A DNA stretch of 64,000 nucleotides from Erythrobacteraceae bacterium WH01K (GCA_027941995.1 CP115967.1:62001-126000), one strand, 5' to 3'; shown: positions 8,701-17,581, counted from the stretch's first letter. Made by a program: numbers and translations. The notes: generated by a model from the sequence alone, not told the origin.

Positions 8701-9708
8701 GTCGTCGAGGGCAAGGGGCAAGCTGCGGCTCTGGACACGATCGCGGTCTGGCGCGCGAGCCAGCTCGGGGTGCTGGACGATCTACGCGATTGGTTCGGAA
8801 CACTTTATGTCGCGCAATCCTCGTTCGATGAACTGCTGGAATTACGGTCGAGTTCGGAATTCGCGTCGCGGCAGGATACCGGGTTCCTCGGCTATCACGA
8901 GGGCAAGCACTTTCGTAGCGAGCTTACGGCAGAGGAGGCTGGTGCGCAGAAAGCGCGGATTGATGCGGCGCTCGAGGACATCCAGCGCTGCTGCGAAATT
9001 GTCCCTGTCGACGATTCCCAGTCGATCGAAGGCGGGTGGAAATCCGCGCTGGCCGAAAACTCGTTGCTTCTTGATCCGATCCTGGCCGCGCGCGAACGCG
9101 ATTGCCTGCTGCTTTCCGAAGAATTGAACACCAAACAGCTGGCACATCAGCTCGGCATCGCACGCACTTCGTGGCTGCAGGCCACCTTGATGACGATGGC
9201 CGAACAAGGCGCGCTCGCAAACGGAAGCTACTACCGCGCGACCGCCCGGCTCGCTGTCTCGCGCCACGGGCACGTGTCGCTCAGCGGAGACGCACTGCTC
9301 GGCATTCTCCTGCTCGAAGATGAGTTTGCCTTCGAGTATTTCGGAGCCGCGAGCCGCTACATCGGCGGCGCAAAAGCCGAGCCGGTCTCGCATATCGAGG
9401 CGGTGAAAGGCTTCGCGCTCGCTGTTGCGTCCGCTAAACTTCCTGAATGGCAAAGAGGGCGAGCTTTGGGCTTGTTAATTGGTCGTCTTATCGCCGGCCG
9501 ATCGGACTGGCATCCACTTCTGTTTGTTCTCGAACTGCAGCTGCGAGCTTTGCGAGCACGGCTATCGAACGCGCGCTGGGCGCACGACTATCTCATCGAG
9601 TGGTTGCGGGGCCATTTCATCGGCATCGACGAAGTTCGCGAAGACCCGAGACTAACCACGCGTAAGAAGAAGCGGATCGCCAAAGCTAGAACCAGGAGAT
9701 CGTCTTGA
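5767..9708 (+). CDS. giant Mrr-like nuclease / TPR / PIN-like protein
   Basis: A 1313-residue protein in three parts. Residues 10-150 read as a PD-(D/E)xK restriction-type domain of the Mrr class: GTRGKAQSGID with Asp47, then GIQCK giving the QxK motif at 63-65, followed by FIVATTAND. Residues about 200-800 are helical repeats of TPR type (GLLENLEAK, LLLEAYELNPDDPKVA, AERYLRMAIADDPND). Residues about 905-1140 look PIN-like (AVWRASQLGVLDDLRDWF, VAQSSFDELLEL, then RDCLLLSEELNTKQLA). Two nuclease-like ends joined by TPRs is typical of conflict proteins. It ends 92 bases from the convergent Gabija operon. A defence role is inference. Confidence 0.6.
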   Translation: MPSSTIIKMPSDDKAFEENCVPLFCGVLNDPNVKLVGTRGKAQSGIDLTGRRDRDPTQLVGIQCKLITRGGKLTEEIVRADFAKALQITPALTEFIVATTANDDLEYDRIANTLSQEQAALGRRIDVQVWGWDTLQPKIRAHKAALDAFDPGHSASTDRIVALGEESLERHGHTKAAVDRGFEMQERILRTVTAIDAGRSGELDVHLDLQIDGYRDILNGGKPHTALGLLENLEAKLTANSSAAIRARTRANIGLAYQRLGDDERAGELLLEAYELNPDDPKVATNRALGLQLLGRFEESTQWARARLREDSSDEHAAAFLLQAATFLTDLDDPSADIPEELCNSELVRIYRCAFLRSRGRDDEWRQLAIKNWHDNPDSLPAGRLAGDAYLEIAIGDGRFERSAKIDSIRQEALASARDLLQNYWDEVRQYENADQNTYNCVACNLITAYRALGHPEKADTIATQLLAIAPTDENALMNAAYASMDQGHHENALGHARKLDDGPAKTALLLHIWSAQSNWVSILDYKSDERRSALSEAVQEQYDAMVFRATYAADTSLDCREDADILLARWPASLPVHVTVADALSHRGSDRLGHVIDRAMGLVTDATNFGHRSMLAHLFYLEERWDDVIGTLSGFVALDRDTVQLSWLALSHANSDERTRASTFFRELSPELLATSKYARLAGAAEHNRGDVKAAERYLRMAIADDPNDLRAHLLLQSALQRANKSRDAQDHILPLDETKLVGNPHDRLRLAMLLRHFGEAGRALELAFDAASQNRGDREIVSSYPGLIFTDEELPSSIAMAKGLGPNFWFRLEGVDGEEPVEGILSDEPIPEVQTFPGTHALAAALAGKVVGDSVTLPQNMGPDLTYEVKEAKHRYIWLLHDIMHTHGARFPEETAMFSLKTREGDVQPILDMAKEMSERGRSIIDVYLENAIPLAAVAPMCRKNVIEMADHLVIIGEDLRTCLGDHGERNNAQQAVVEGKGQAAALDTIAVWRASQLGVLDDLRDWFGTLYVAQSSFDELLELRSSSEFASRQDTGFLGYHEGKHFRSELTAEEAGAQKARIDAALEDIQRCCEIVPVDDSQSIEGGWKSALAENSLLLDPILAARERDCLLLSEELNTKQLAHQLGIARTSWLQATLMTMAEQGALANGSYYRATARLAVSRHGHVSLSGDALLGILLLEDEFAFEYFGAASRYIGGAKAEPVSHIEAVKGFALAVASAKLPEWQRGRALGLLIGRLIAGRSDWHPLLFVLELQLRALRARLSNARWAHDYLIEWLRGHFIGIDEVREDPRLTTRKKKRIAKARTRRSS

Positions 9709-9800
9709 TTGCTCCGGCCGCAAACCGGGAAAGCCAAAATTTGCTTGCCGCTTGGTTTAACAAGAATGATTCACACCTTCCCTTCCGCGCGGACGCCGTG

Positions 9801-11591
9801 TCAGGGGACCTGGTCATAGCCGAAATTACAGGCGAGCAGGATATCGGTAGGGTGATAGACATTGTGCTGGCCCCGGCGCCGCCCTGCTTCCGATATCAGA
9901 TGCAGGTTCTTTTTCGCCCTTGAGCATATAACATACAGGAGCCTGTTCGCGGCCGCGACCTTGTCGTCCTCGTTGAAATGCGGGACCATTCCCTCAAGGA
10001 GGCCGAAGGCGATCACGGCTTCGAATTCGGCGCCTTTCACACCATGGATCGTCGAAACAGTGATCCCGGTCTTCTCATCGAAAACCTTGCGGAACATGGA
10101 AACGTCGGCAATCGCGGTCGCACCATCTGCAACAAGCCGGTCGATACGCCGCTGCGATCCTTCGACGAAGGCCTCGTAATGCTCGACCAGCATTGGGGAA
10201 CTAGTGCGATCGATGCCGAGCGCCGAGAAAAGGGCGTCGAAGCATTCGAGCAAATATGCAAGACCATCGGTTTCGGTCGAGGAGATACCGTTCGAGACGC
10301 GCAACAGACTTTTGCGGGTAATCGCGGTGGTATTAATGCCCGCCAGATCGAGCGCGGCGATCACTTCACCGGCCCATCGGCTGCGCCGGATGTAAAGCTG
10401 CGGCGAAGCCTCGGTCAGGATGATCCGAGCAAGCTTGTACCAAAAATTGTCGATGTCCCGCGCGAAGGGGACCATCCCGGGGCCGGAGAAGCTGTAATCG
10501 GGCAAAGCCGCCACAAGCTGGCGTGTCATGGCGGCAAGCGGCAACCATTGCGGTCCGACGATGCAGACTTCGCTGGGCGGAATTCCCAGCGTGTCGATGT
10601 TGTGGCGGATCAGCCGCACGACCTCAGCCACCAGCATGTCGCGGTGCGTCGAATGGTCGTAGGAAATTGCGCTCGCAAAGTTCTTGTATTTGCCTCCCGC
10701 GCTGATCTTGGAAGTCAGCTGGTTGAAGTTCTCGAAATAGCTGACGATGCGATCCGATGAGCGGTAGTTCACCGAAAGGTCCATCTCGGTAAAGCTTACA
10801 CCGCTAAGTGCGGAAAACTCGGCAGGGGTGATCGCATAGCCGCCAAGCGACCCGTAGATCGCCTGATTGGGATCTCCGACAACGAACGCTCTGGCCTTGC
10901 CCATCGACGCTTTCAGGATGGCGCCAAGTATCGCGTAATGGATTTCCTTGGTGTCCTGATACTCATCGACCAGCACGATCGCGAAAATCGAGCCCAGAAG
11001 CACGCTGATGGATGGGACGTCCCGGACCAGCTCGTAGGCGTAGGAGAGTATCATCTCGAAATCGACCTGACGACTGGAACGCAGGTCGGCCCAATATTGC
11101 TGGAGAAGCGCATCGACACTGGCCTGCTTCCAGTGCGGGCAGGAGATGACATAGCCAGTCGAGGTAAAATAGTGGCCACAGTCAAAGGTGCGAAGACCGC
11201 CGCCATGCTGAGTGCACAGTAGCTCATGTGCACGTTCGGTATCGTGCGCATTGATCACTCGGAAGCCGTGTTTGAGCTCGGGGTGGTATACAGCGTAAGG
11301 TCGCAAGATCCACTCGAGGCAGAAGGAATGGATAGTGCCGATCCAGAGCTGACCGGTGTCGACGCCGAGCTGTTCGATCCGCTCCTGGATTTCATCGGCC
11401 GCGCGGTGAGTGTAAGTGATCGCAACGACACGCTGCTTGTCGGACGTGAGCAACGATAGTTCACGGGCGATCTTGTAGGTCAGCGTATGCGTCTTCCCGC
11501 TGCCAGGGCACGCGGTCAGGAACACGCTGCCGGGTTGCTCAATCGCATTGACCTGATCTGCGTTCAGGGCATTCGCGTTCCAAACGAACAT
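9801..11591 (-). CDS. gajB: Gabija GajB-like UvrD/REP helicase
   Basis: A 596-residue superfamily 1A helicase with its motifs in order: Q-motif NADQVNAIEQ, Walker A ACPGSGKT (28-34), TYTHRAADEI, GTIHSF, Walker B LVDEYQDT, VVGDPNQAIYG, LSVNYRS, and the C-terminal VSTIHGVKGAEF and YVICSRAKKNLHL blocks. It shares one base with the end of the GajA-like gene and is translated directly after it. In Gabija, GajB senses nucleic acid ends and assists the GajA nuclease complex during phage infection. The gene pair, overlap and order support this over a housekeeping UvrD. Confidence 0.85.
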   Translation of the reverse strand: MFVWNANALNADQVNAIEQPGSVFLTACPGSGKTHTLTYKIARELSLLTSDKQRVVAITYTHRAADEIQERIEQLGVDTGQLWIGTIHSFCLEWILRPYAVYHPELKHGFRVINAHDTERAHELLCTQHGGGLRTFDCGHYFTSTGYVISCPHWKQASVDALLQQYWADLRSSRQVDFEMILSYAYELVRDVPSISVLLGSIFAIVLVDEYQDTKEIHYAILGAILKASMGKARAFVVGDPNQAIYGSLGGYAITPAEFSALSGVSFTEMDLSVNYRSSDRIVSYFENFNQLTSKISAGGKYKNFASAISYDHSTHRDMLVAEVVRLIRHNIDTLGIPPSEVCIVGPQWLPLAAMTRQLVAALPDYSFSGPGMVPFARDIDNFWYKLARIILTEASPQLYIRRSRWAGEVIAALDLAGINTTAITRKSLLRVSNGISSTETDGLAYLLECFDALFSALGIDRTSSPMLVEHYEAFVEGSQRRIDRLVADGATAIADVSMFRKVFDEKTGITVSTIHGVKGAEFEAVIAFGLLEGMVPHFNEDDKVAAANRLLYVICSRAKKNLHLISEAGRRRGQHNVYHPTDILLACNFGYDQVP

Positions 11592-13726
11592 CAGAGCATC
11601 GCGATGATGGAATTAATCCGATCGCCGGGGAATGCGGCCAGCATCTCGGCGCGCACCGCGGCAAAGTCGATCTCTCGATCGCGAAAGCGCGCGATTGTAT
11701 CGCGCATCACATCGACCTGAGATTGCAGTACCAGCCCCGACGCAACTTGAACCTTGAGTCGGTACTCGAGAATGCTCGCCATGGTTTCGACGGAGATCGG
11801 CCGATGTGCGCTAAATAGGGCGGACAGGAGATAATTGGGCAGATGCACATCGGGGGTGATTGCCTTGCCGAGAATGATCGCGAACCAGCCCTTGCCGACT
11901 TGCTTCGCCATCGTGAGCACACGCGTTCCATAACGGGCGATGTCACCGGATTCGAGGTCGGCCTTGGCCTGAGCGATGGTTCCTGCGTCAACATAGACGT
12001 CGTTCAGGATGGAGGCCACTGCTGCATTGTTGCCGGCAAGAATGAAGTCCACTTCGAAGGTATGCTGCGCGAAATGCGCGCTCAGCCAGGCATTGTCGTG
12101 GCAGAAAGCGTTGAGCCGAGCCGAACGGGCCGCTCCGGAGGTCTGCGATCCGAGCGCACGGCTCTTCGCCTTGATCTCGGCATCGCTGTCGAGCGGATCG
12201 GGCGTCAGGTCGATAAAGGCCTGGTCGAGGTCCGTGATGATCGCGCAATTTTTGCGAATTCGCATATCGTGGAAAAGGACGGCCACATTCTCGAAGCCTG
12301 TGCTGCGAATATTGATCAGGCTGGTGCCAAGTTCGTCCAGACTCAGACCGAACACCTGCCTTATCAGGATCGGAACGAGAATCTCCTCGGCGTCTCCCTC
12401 GACCAGCAGCACACTTTTGGCAAAGAGCAGATTGCTGCGCACCGCGTCGAGGTATCGCTGGATATTACCGATCTGGCCGGGATCGAGACCGGCAGCGGGT
12501 TGAAAGACTTCGCAAACACCACCGTTTCGTCCGAGGATGTTGATGTTCTCGACATTGCTGACTTCTGAGATGTGAGTCGAATGCGTCGAGTAGATAATCT
12601 GCGTGTCGTCATAGTTCAGGCGGTCGAACAGCGTTTTCTGGATATGAGTATGGATGTGCGCCTCGGGCTCCTCGACCACGAGGAAATTGGCAAAAGTCTG
12701 TTTGACCTTCTGATATTTAAATTCGAGGAGCTTGAGGGTCAGGTAAATGAGGTTTGCTCCGCCTAGGCTGAGCTCATGGATCGCGCCCTCATATCCGGCT
12801 TCCGATTCGCCGACGAAGAGCTTCAGCGACTGGAAGAGGCGATCGGCTTCATCGGACAGGTCGGACCGGATAGAGAGGGATTTCGGGGAGTAGGTTTCGC
12901 CTGCTGCATCAGTGATTGTTTCGCGGATATCGGCGCGGATCGCGCCTACGTCGTCAAGACCCTCGATCGCATCATTCAGGTTAGACACCAGGTCGCTGAT
13001 CGGAGCAAAGGCAGCGGGGTCGATCTCGCCGCTCTTGCCCTTGAGCAGAGTGAGCAGCGGATTGGTGCGATTGTTCTGGAACTCCGCAACGACGTCGCGG
13101 AGCGCCTGGACGAAGGTGAAGCCGACTTCGCGCGCAATCGAAAACATGCCGGGGACGACCCCGCCAATTTCGGGCGGGGTGAGTTCCTCCGGGAAAGTGA
13201 CTGTATCGAAATCGCCGACAAGCGAACGATAGACATCGGGATCGCAGAAATCAGCGCTGCTTTTGCCGGTGAAGATCGTTTCGTAGTCCGACAGACTGAC
13301 CTCGGCGCGCAGCGCCGCCAAGCCAGCATGATCGCCGACAGCCAGCTCGCCTAGCTTCTGGCGAACTGCAGCTTTCGGACGGAAGATCAGATTATAGGTC
13401 GCCCGATCAACGGTCGCGGCGGCGATGTTGCCGGTAGCGTGGAGGAACAGCGACTGGATCGTTTCATCCTGCGACACATCGGTGAATTCGAGGCTGATGA
13501 TGATCCAGTGACCGCGCCACTCGGCGATACCGCGATGGAAGTCGCGTTCATCGAGACGGTAGGCCATGCGGAGCAGGTTCTCATCGAGAAGCAGCCGGAT
13601 CGCCCGAAACAGGTTTGTCTTGCCGGACCCGTTCTCGCCGATGATCGTGTTGACGCCCTTTTCAAACTTCACCGTCGCAGCGGCAAAGTTTCGGTAATTG
13701 ACCATCTGGAGTTTCGATATGTGCAT
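11591..13726 (-). CDS. gajA: Gabija GajA-like OLD-family ATPase/TOPRIM nuclease
   Basis: A 711-residue OLD-type protein. The N-terminal ABC-like ATPase has Walker A GENGSGKT (30-37), a signature-like LSLGGANLIYL near 320, Walker B FLVVEEPEAH near 352 and STHS after it. A TOPRIM nuclease follows, with VEGDAEE near 442 and TDLDQ near 500 as metal-binding acids. GajA forms a tetrameric nuclease that is released from inhibition when phage depletes nucleotides. It is longer than the best-studied GajA (about 580 residues), mainly through inserts between the ATPase halves and a C-terminal extension. It is second in an operon after a DnaQ-like exonuclease, with a 30-base gap. Confidence 0.85.
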   Translation of the reverse strand: MHISKLQMVNYRNFAAATVKFEKGVNTIIGENGSGKTNLFRAIRLLLDENLLRMAYRLDERDFHRGIAEWRGHWIIISLEFTDVSQDETIQSLFLHATGNIAAATVDRATYNLIFRPKAAVRQKLGELAVGDHAGLAALRAEVSLSDYETIFTGKSSADFCDPDVYRSLVGDFDTVTFPEELTPPEIGGVVPGMFSIAREVGFTFVQALRDVVAEFQNNRTNPLLTLLKGKSGEIDPAAFAPISDLVSNLNDAIEGLDDVGAIRADIRETITDAAGETYSPKSLSIRSDLSDEADRLFQSLKLFVGESEAGYEGAIHELSLGGANLIYLTLKLLEFKYQKVKQTFANFLVVEEPEAHIHTHIQKTLFDRLNYDDTQIIYSTHSTHISEVSNVENINILGRNGGVCEVFQPAAGLDPGQIGNIQRYLDAVRSNLLFAKSVLLVEGDAEEILVPILIRQVFGLSLDELGTSLINIRSTGFENVAVLFHDMRIRKNCAIITDLDQAFIDLTPDPLDSDAEIKAKSRALGSQTSGAARSARLNAFCHDNAWLSAHFAQHTFEVDFILAGNNAAVASILNDVYVDAGTIAQAKADLESGDIARYGTRVLTMAKQVGKGWFAIILGKAITPDVHLPNYLLSALFSAHRPISVETMASILEYRLKVQVASGLVLQSQVDVMRDTIARFRDREIDFAAVRAEMLAAFPGDRINSIIAML

Positions 13727-13756
13727 GGTTCCCCCGGATTTGAGTTTGTAGCGTGA

Positions 13757-14641
13757 TCAGGTGCGATCGGAAAAGCGGTTGAAGGGGGTGATCTCACGCA
13801 CCAGCAACTCGACGTCGCGCAGATAGATTTCTTTGCGAAGAAAGGCGATTTCATCGCCCTGCAGACCATCGTCGACATCGATGTACCAAGCGCGGGGGTT
13901 GGGATTGTCGTCACCGTTCCAGCGATAGCCGCGTGCCTTGAGCACGTCCTTCAAATCGAAAGGGGAGTTCTCCGCCCAGATTCGCCAGCTTGGGCGTCGG
14001 GCCTTTTCCAGAAGCTTCTGCATTGCCGGCACGCGGCTTGCGGGAAGCGGCATAGCGAGCAATTCGATGGCTGCGCGACAGTCATGAACGGCGCGGTGAC
14101 GATCGTAGAAAAACCCGGCGCCGGCGGCGAGATAGGCCAGTTTCACGCCTTCATGACCTTCGCCGATCCAGTCGATCTGCGACATCGAACAGGCCCAGGG
14201 TTTGAACACAAATGCATCGCTGAGACGTTCGAGAAACCGCCGATCAAAGCCGGCATTGTGCGCGATCACAAGAGAAGCGCGATCGACCAGTGCGCGGACA
14301 GCGTCGAGATCGATACGATGCCCGGCAACCATCGCGTCGGTAATCCCGGTCAAACGGGTTATTTCGGGCGGAATCGGCGCCGACGGCTCCTGAAACTGTT
14401 CGAATGGTGGACCAATATCGCAAATCAAACCGTCGGGGAGATAGCTGAACGGTATCATGCCGAGCTCAATGATCTCGTGCTTGGTCGGATCGAGCCCCGT
14501 CGTCTCAACATCCACGAATAGACCGAGACGGGTCGGGGCACCGCCTGAATCATTGATTCGAAGCCTGGGTTGCAAGCGTCGTAGTACGCGGTACTGCCCA
14601 CTTGCCTGTAATGCCTCGGCCATCGCGTCAAGATCGTTCAT
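13757..14641 (-). CDS. DnaQ-like DEDDh 3'-5' exonuclease linked to Gabija
   Basis: A 294-residue protein with all DEDDh motifs: Exo I FVDVETTGLDP (Asp44, Glu46), Exo II IAHNAGFDRRFLE near 130, and Exo III RHRAVHDC with the catalytic His and Asp. The last 90 residues are a separate domain ending in FNRFSDRT, with a YRWNGDDNPNPRAWYIDV segment. It is the first gene of an operon with gajA and gajB. Proofreading subunits do not normally sit here, so a role within or beside the Gabija system is plausible but inferred. Confidence 0.8.
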   Translation of the reverse strand: MNDLDAMAEALQASGQYRVLRRLQPRLRINDSGGAPTRLGLFVDVETTGLDPTKHEIIELGMIPFSYLPDGLICDIGPPFEQFQEPSAPIPPEITRLTGITDAMVAGHRIDLDAVRALVDRASLVIAHNAGFDRRFLERLSDAFVFKPWACSMSQIDWIGEGHEGVKLAYLAAGAGFFYDRHRAVHDCRAAIELLAMPLPASRVPAMQKLLEKARRPSWRIWAENSPFDLKDVLKARGYRWNGDDNPNPRAWYIDVDDGLQGDEIAFLRKEIYLRDVELLVREITPFNRFSDRT

Positions 14642-14848
14642 TGTGGTCCCTGTCGCCTATAATCGGCATAGCCGATCTAACGAAGGCGACTATGGCGTTA
14701 ATTCAAATTGTCTACGATATACCTGCGATGCCCTGCGCGGCGACGGGTCTGGGGACTGCTGTTCGATTAAGCTGCCAAACCGGGGGAAAGGTCGCCACTT
14801 GGCATTCGTGGTCGGCCACCACTCAATACGTGATGGCCGACCGTCGAT

Positions 14849-15133
14849 CTACTCCGCGTCGCCCGTCCAATCGTCGTAGTCGTCGGGGAGATGGCTCAGA
14901 TCTTCAGGTGGCTTCGCGAATGTTTCCCATTCTTCCGCCGTCATCATGTCGGTCCGGATGCTTTTCTGCAGTTGGTTGTTCCAGTCGGGAATGGCGGAGA
15001 TGCGAACCAACATCACCTCGACCTTGCCCTTGTCGTAGATTTCGAACGTCCGCGTCTTCGCCAGTTCGACATAATTGCCAAGATCCTGCGCCAGCTCGTC
15101 GACCGAGATGCGGAAACATGCATGTGGTTTCAT
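14849..15133 (-). CDS. Phd/YefM-like small protein, module 1
   Basis: A 94-residue acidic protein starting MKPHACFRISVDEL. The segment NYVELAKTRTFEIYDKGKVEVMLVR has the pattern of Phd/YefM antitoxin N-terminal domains (a helix, then a strand ending in a hydrophobic VMLV). No toxin gene follows. A second copy of identical length lies at 43270-43554, again beside a DUF1403 gene and a tyrosine recombinase, so it belongs to a conserved three-gene module. It could be an antitoxin-like regulator of the module. Confidence 0.6.
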   Translation of the reverse strand: MKPHACFRISVDELAQDLGNYVELAKTRTFEIYDKGKVEVMLVRISAIPDWNNQLQKSIRTDMMTAEEWETFAKPPEDLSHLPDDYDDWTGDAE

Positions 15134-15262
15134 GGAGTTAGAACCTTTCGATTGCGTACAACAATCCCGCCGACCGCGGAGCCGCGTGGGCGATGCAGTC
15201 GGGCAGGCAAAAGGCTCGTGCCGAGAGTGATAGCCGATCGGGAGCGGAAGGAAAGCCCCGCT
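15134..15262. other. conserved noncoding block, module 1
   Basis: About 130 bases between the Phd-like and DUF1403 genes are conserved with 43555-43684 in module 2, including AACCTTTCGATTG, GACCGCGGAGCCG and GTGATAGCCGATC. The copies differ at scattered sites without a codon pattern. It is the 5' region of the Phd-like gene. A long structured leader, a small RNA or a recombination site are all possible. Confidence 0.5.
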
Positions 15263-15265
15263 CCG

Positions 15266-16168
15266 TTAGCGCTCAAGCTGGCGCATCAGGTAACCGGCAC
15301 CGGCCGGCGTGGCGTTCACCGCGATCGCGAGCTTGTTGCGTGTCAGCGACGGCAGAGCGACCCGCAGCTCGGCCGCATCGACCAAGCGGCTGCGCGCGGT
15401 CCGCCGATATCGCTCATGCAACCGCGACATTTCTCGCTCCATGCGATCGAGCGAGCGAGCAGCAAGCGGCGCCTGACTGAACAGGCACTCGGCAAGCAGG
15501 TCACGCCATTCCGCGAACGACGAGCACAGAAATTTGTGCCGGGGGACGAGCGAGGGAAGCAGGTTCGCGCTGAGTCCCGAGCGCTGTAGCAGTGTCGGTA
15601 CCATTATCATCACCAGCCAGGCACGGAGATGGTCGTGGCCGAAGGAGATGGTGCGCCCGTCGGGGAGAGTCGCAACCAGCTCGGAATGATCCGCGGCGCG
15701 GCGAACCAACCGCGCCATCTGGGCAAGCCTACCCGAGATTGACGTCAGCGATGGCTCGAGCCCAGGCTCATCCGTAATCTTGCGGAGACCGCGCCACAGC
15801 GGGCCGTAATGGACGAGGTCGGCACCCGACCAGGTCGACGCCTCGGCTTCAGCGTCGAACAAGCCTTGCAGCAACCGACGAACCTGGCGATCGCGCCCGG
15901 CGGACGCGGGCGCAAGGCTGGCGAAGAAGAAATGGACGATTGCCGCCACTCCAAGCGGATCATTCAGCCCCTCGCTCGCGCGCGGCGGTGAACCCGACCC
16001 AGCGACCCACGCCTCGATTGCGTTTGCATCGGTCGGCACTCCCGCGTTGCACGCGGTGATCGCCGCGCCTTCGAAACGCGCACGGATGCTCCAGGCCGTG
16101 CGCGCCGGACTGTGGGTCAGGCGCCCGTCGAGCCGTCCGAGGGCGAGGAGAGGGTCTAGGCGTTCCAT
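15266..16168 (-). CDS. DUF1403 family protein, module 1
   Basis: A 300-residue protein when started at MERLDPLLAL, the start that aligns with the second copy (43713-44615). The longer reading from 16228 has a 20-residue extension absent from copy 2. Recognisable family segments: GLNDPLGVAAIVHFFFASLAP, WSGADLVHYGPLWRGLR, FGHDHLRAWLV and LPSLTRNKLAIAVNATPAGAGYL. Function unknown. It is divergent from the tyrosine recombinase with a palindrome between them, so the two are probably co-regulated. It may act as a recombination accessory protein, which is inference from context. Confidence 0.7.
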   Translation of the reverse strand: MERLDPLLALGRLDGRLTHSPARTAWSIRARFEGAAITACNAGVPTDANAIEAWVAGSGSPPRASEGLNDPLGVAAIVHFFFASLAPASAGRDRQVRRLLQGLFDAEAEASTWSGADLVHYGPLWRGLRKITDEPGLEPSLTSISGRLAQMARLVRRAADHSELVATLPDGRTISFGHDHLRAWLVMIMVPTLLQRSGLSANLLPSLVPRHKFLCSSFAEWRDLLAECLFSQAPLAARSLDRMEREMSRLHERYRRTARSRLVDAAELRVALPSLTRNKLAIAVNATPAGAGYLMRQLER

Positions 16169-16270
16169 ATATATGCGTGGTCGAATATCCAACGATTCTA
16201 GTCGCATATGGATTCCGCAGGAAAGCAAAAAGTGGGTTAGCTTTCGCCCACTCGTACGGTTCGCGAGCGC

Positions 16271-16299
16271 ACATGTGATAAGGGGAACTTATCACATGT
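16271..16299. promoter_or_regulatory. 29-bp palindrome between DUF1403 and recombinase, module 1
   Basis: Perfect 12-bp arms ACATGTGATAAG and CTTATCACATGT flank GGGAA. It lies 37 bases upstream of the recombinase start. The module 2 copy (44716-44744) has AAA/TTT instead of AAG/CTT at the inner arm ends, a paired change that keeps the dyad. Either an operator for the divergent genes or the recombinase core site. Confidence 0.7.
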
Positions 16300-16335
16300 T
16301 GCAAGATCGCCCGTTCTGACTAGTTTTGTGCCGAC

Positions 16336-17538
16336 GTGCCCGACATCGCACCCCCTTCAGCGTCGCCCGGTAGCGCCCTCACCGAGCTGCAAACCGACCT
16401 CGCGATCGCATTGCGCACACCGAACGTCGCCGTCGATCGCGAGCTTCTCGCCGCCTATGTCGAGGCGGCCGCGCCGAACTCGATCCGCGCGCTGCGACAG
16501 GACGTCGAAGCATTCGACCTGTGGTGCCGGCGCAGCGATACCCGCGCGTTCCCCGCGACGCCCGGTATGGTCGCGGACTGGCTGAAGCATCGCGCAAGCG
16601 AGGGCGCCGCGCCCGCCTCGCTGGTTCGGTATAAGGCGTCGATCGCCAAGGCGCACCGGCTACTCGGTCTCGACGATCCGACCAAGCACGAGATCTGCCG
16701 GCTTGCGATCGCTGCGCACCGCCGCAAGGTGGGCTCGCAGCAGAAGCAGGCGCGACCGCTGCGGTTCCGCGGCGCGGTCAAGAATCCGGTGCAGGACACT
16801 CCGCGCGGCATCCATATCCGCGCAATACTAGCCGCCTGTGACGGCACGCCCACGGGCCTCCGCAACCGCGCGCTGCTTTCGGTTGCCTACGACACGGGCC
16901 TGCGCGCGAGCGAACTGGTCACCATCGCGCTCGAGGACATTGTCGAAGCGCTCGACCCCGATGCAAGGCTGCTCCGGATCGGTCGACACAAGGGCGACCA
17001 GGACGGCGAAGGCTCGACCGCCTATCTCTCGCCGCGCAGCGTGGGGGCGCTTGATGCCTGGCTGCGCGCTGCGGACGTCAGCGAGGGTCCGGTGTTCCGA
17101 CGGGTCATCGTGCGGCGTTACGCCGCCCGGCCCGCGCGCAGGCGGATCGATCCAAACACGCTGTCGGGCCGGGCGATCTGGGATCCACGCAGGTTCGCGG
17201 CGAAGGCGGTGGTCGCTGCGCGCACCGAATACCATGTTGGCGAAAAGGCGTTACATCCTGGCTCGGTGACCCCGCTCGTCCGCGGCATGATTACTGCAGC
17301 TATCGATGCCGGCGCGTTCGGCGATCTCGACAAAGAACAGGCGAGGAAATTGGTCGCAGGATTCAGTGCCCATTCGACGCGGGTCGGGTTGAACCAAGAT
17401 CTGTTCGCGATCGGCGAAACGCTCGCCGGGATCATGGATGCGCTGCGGTGGAAGTCGCCAAAGATGCCGCTAGCATACAACCGCAATCTTGCTGCCGAAG
17501 CTGGCGCAGCAGGTCGGCTACTATCGAAGCTAGATTAG
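16336..17538 (+). CDS. tyrosine recombinase, module 1
   Basis: A 400-residue site-specific recombinase starting at GTG, equivalent to the start of the module 2 copy. An N-terminal SAM-like core-binding domain (SIRALRQDVEAFDLWCRR) precedes the catalytic domain: Arg in YDTGLRASEL (about 193), Lys in RHKGD, HxxR in SAHSTRVG (about 353) and Tyr in PLAYNRNL near 385. All catalytic residues are present. These enzymes cut and rejoin DNA through a phosphotyrosine link. It is divergent from a DUF1403 gene with a shared palindrome. Probably the integrase of a small mobile module. Confidence 0.85.
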   Translation: MPDIAPPSASPGSALTELQTDLAIALRTPNVAVDRELLAAYVEAAAPNSIRALRQDVEAFDLWCRRSDTRAFPATPGMVADWLKHRASEGAAPASLVRYKASIAKAHRLLGLDDPTKHEICRLAIAAHRRKVGSQQKQARPLRFRGAVKNPVQDTPRGIHIRAILAACDGTPTGLRNRALLSVAYDTGLRASELVTIALEDIVEALDPDARLLRIGRHKGDQDGEGSTAYLSPRSVGALDAWLRAADVSEGPVFRRVIVRRYAARPARRRIDPNTLSGRAIWDPRRFAAKAVVAARTEYHVGEKALHPGSVTPLVRGMITAAIDAGAFGDLDKEQARKLVAGFSAHSTRVGLNQDLFAIGETLAGIMDALRWKSPKMPLAYNRNLAAEAGAAGRLLSKLD

Positions 17539-17581
17539 GTCGTTCGGCGAGCGGTGTTTCGCAGCTGACACCGGCAGCTTT

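Noticed and set aside
16277-16296. TGATAA and TTATCA in the module 1 palindrome as transposon termini
   Set aside because: The hexamers match the Tn7-like right-end terminus, but the following TTCC and TGCGACTCA words are absent and the symmetry extends beyond them, so a dimer-binding site explains the sequence better.
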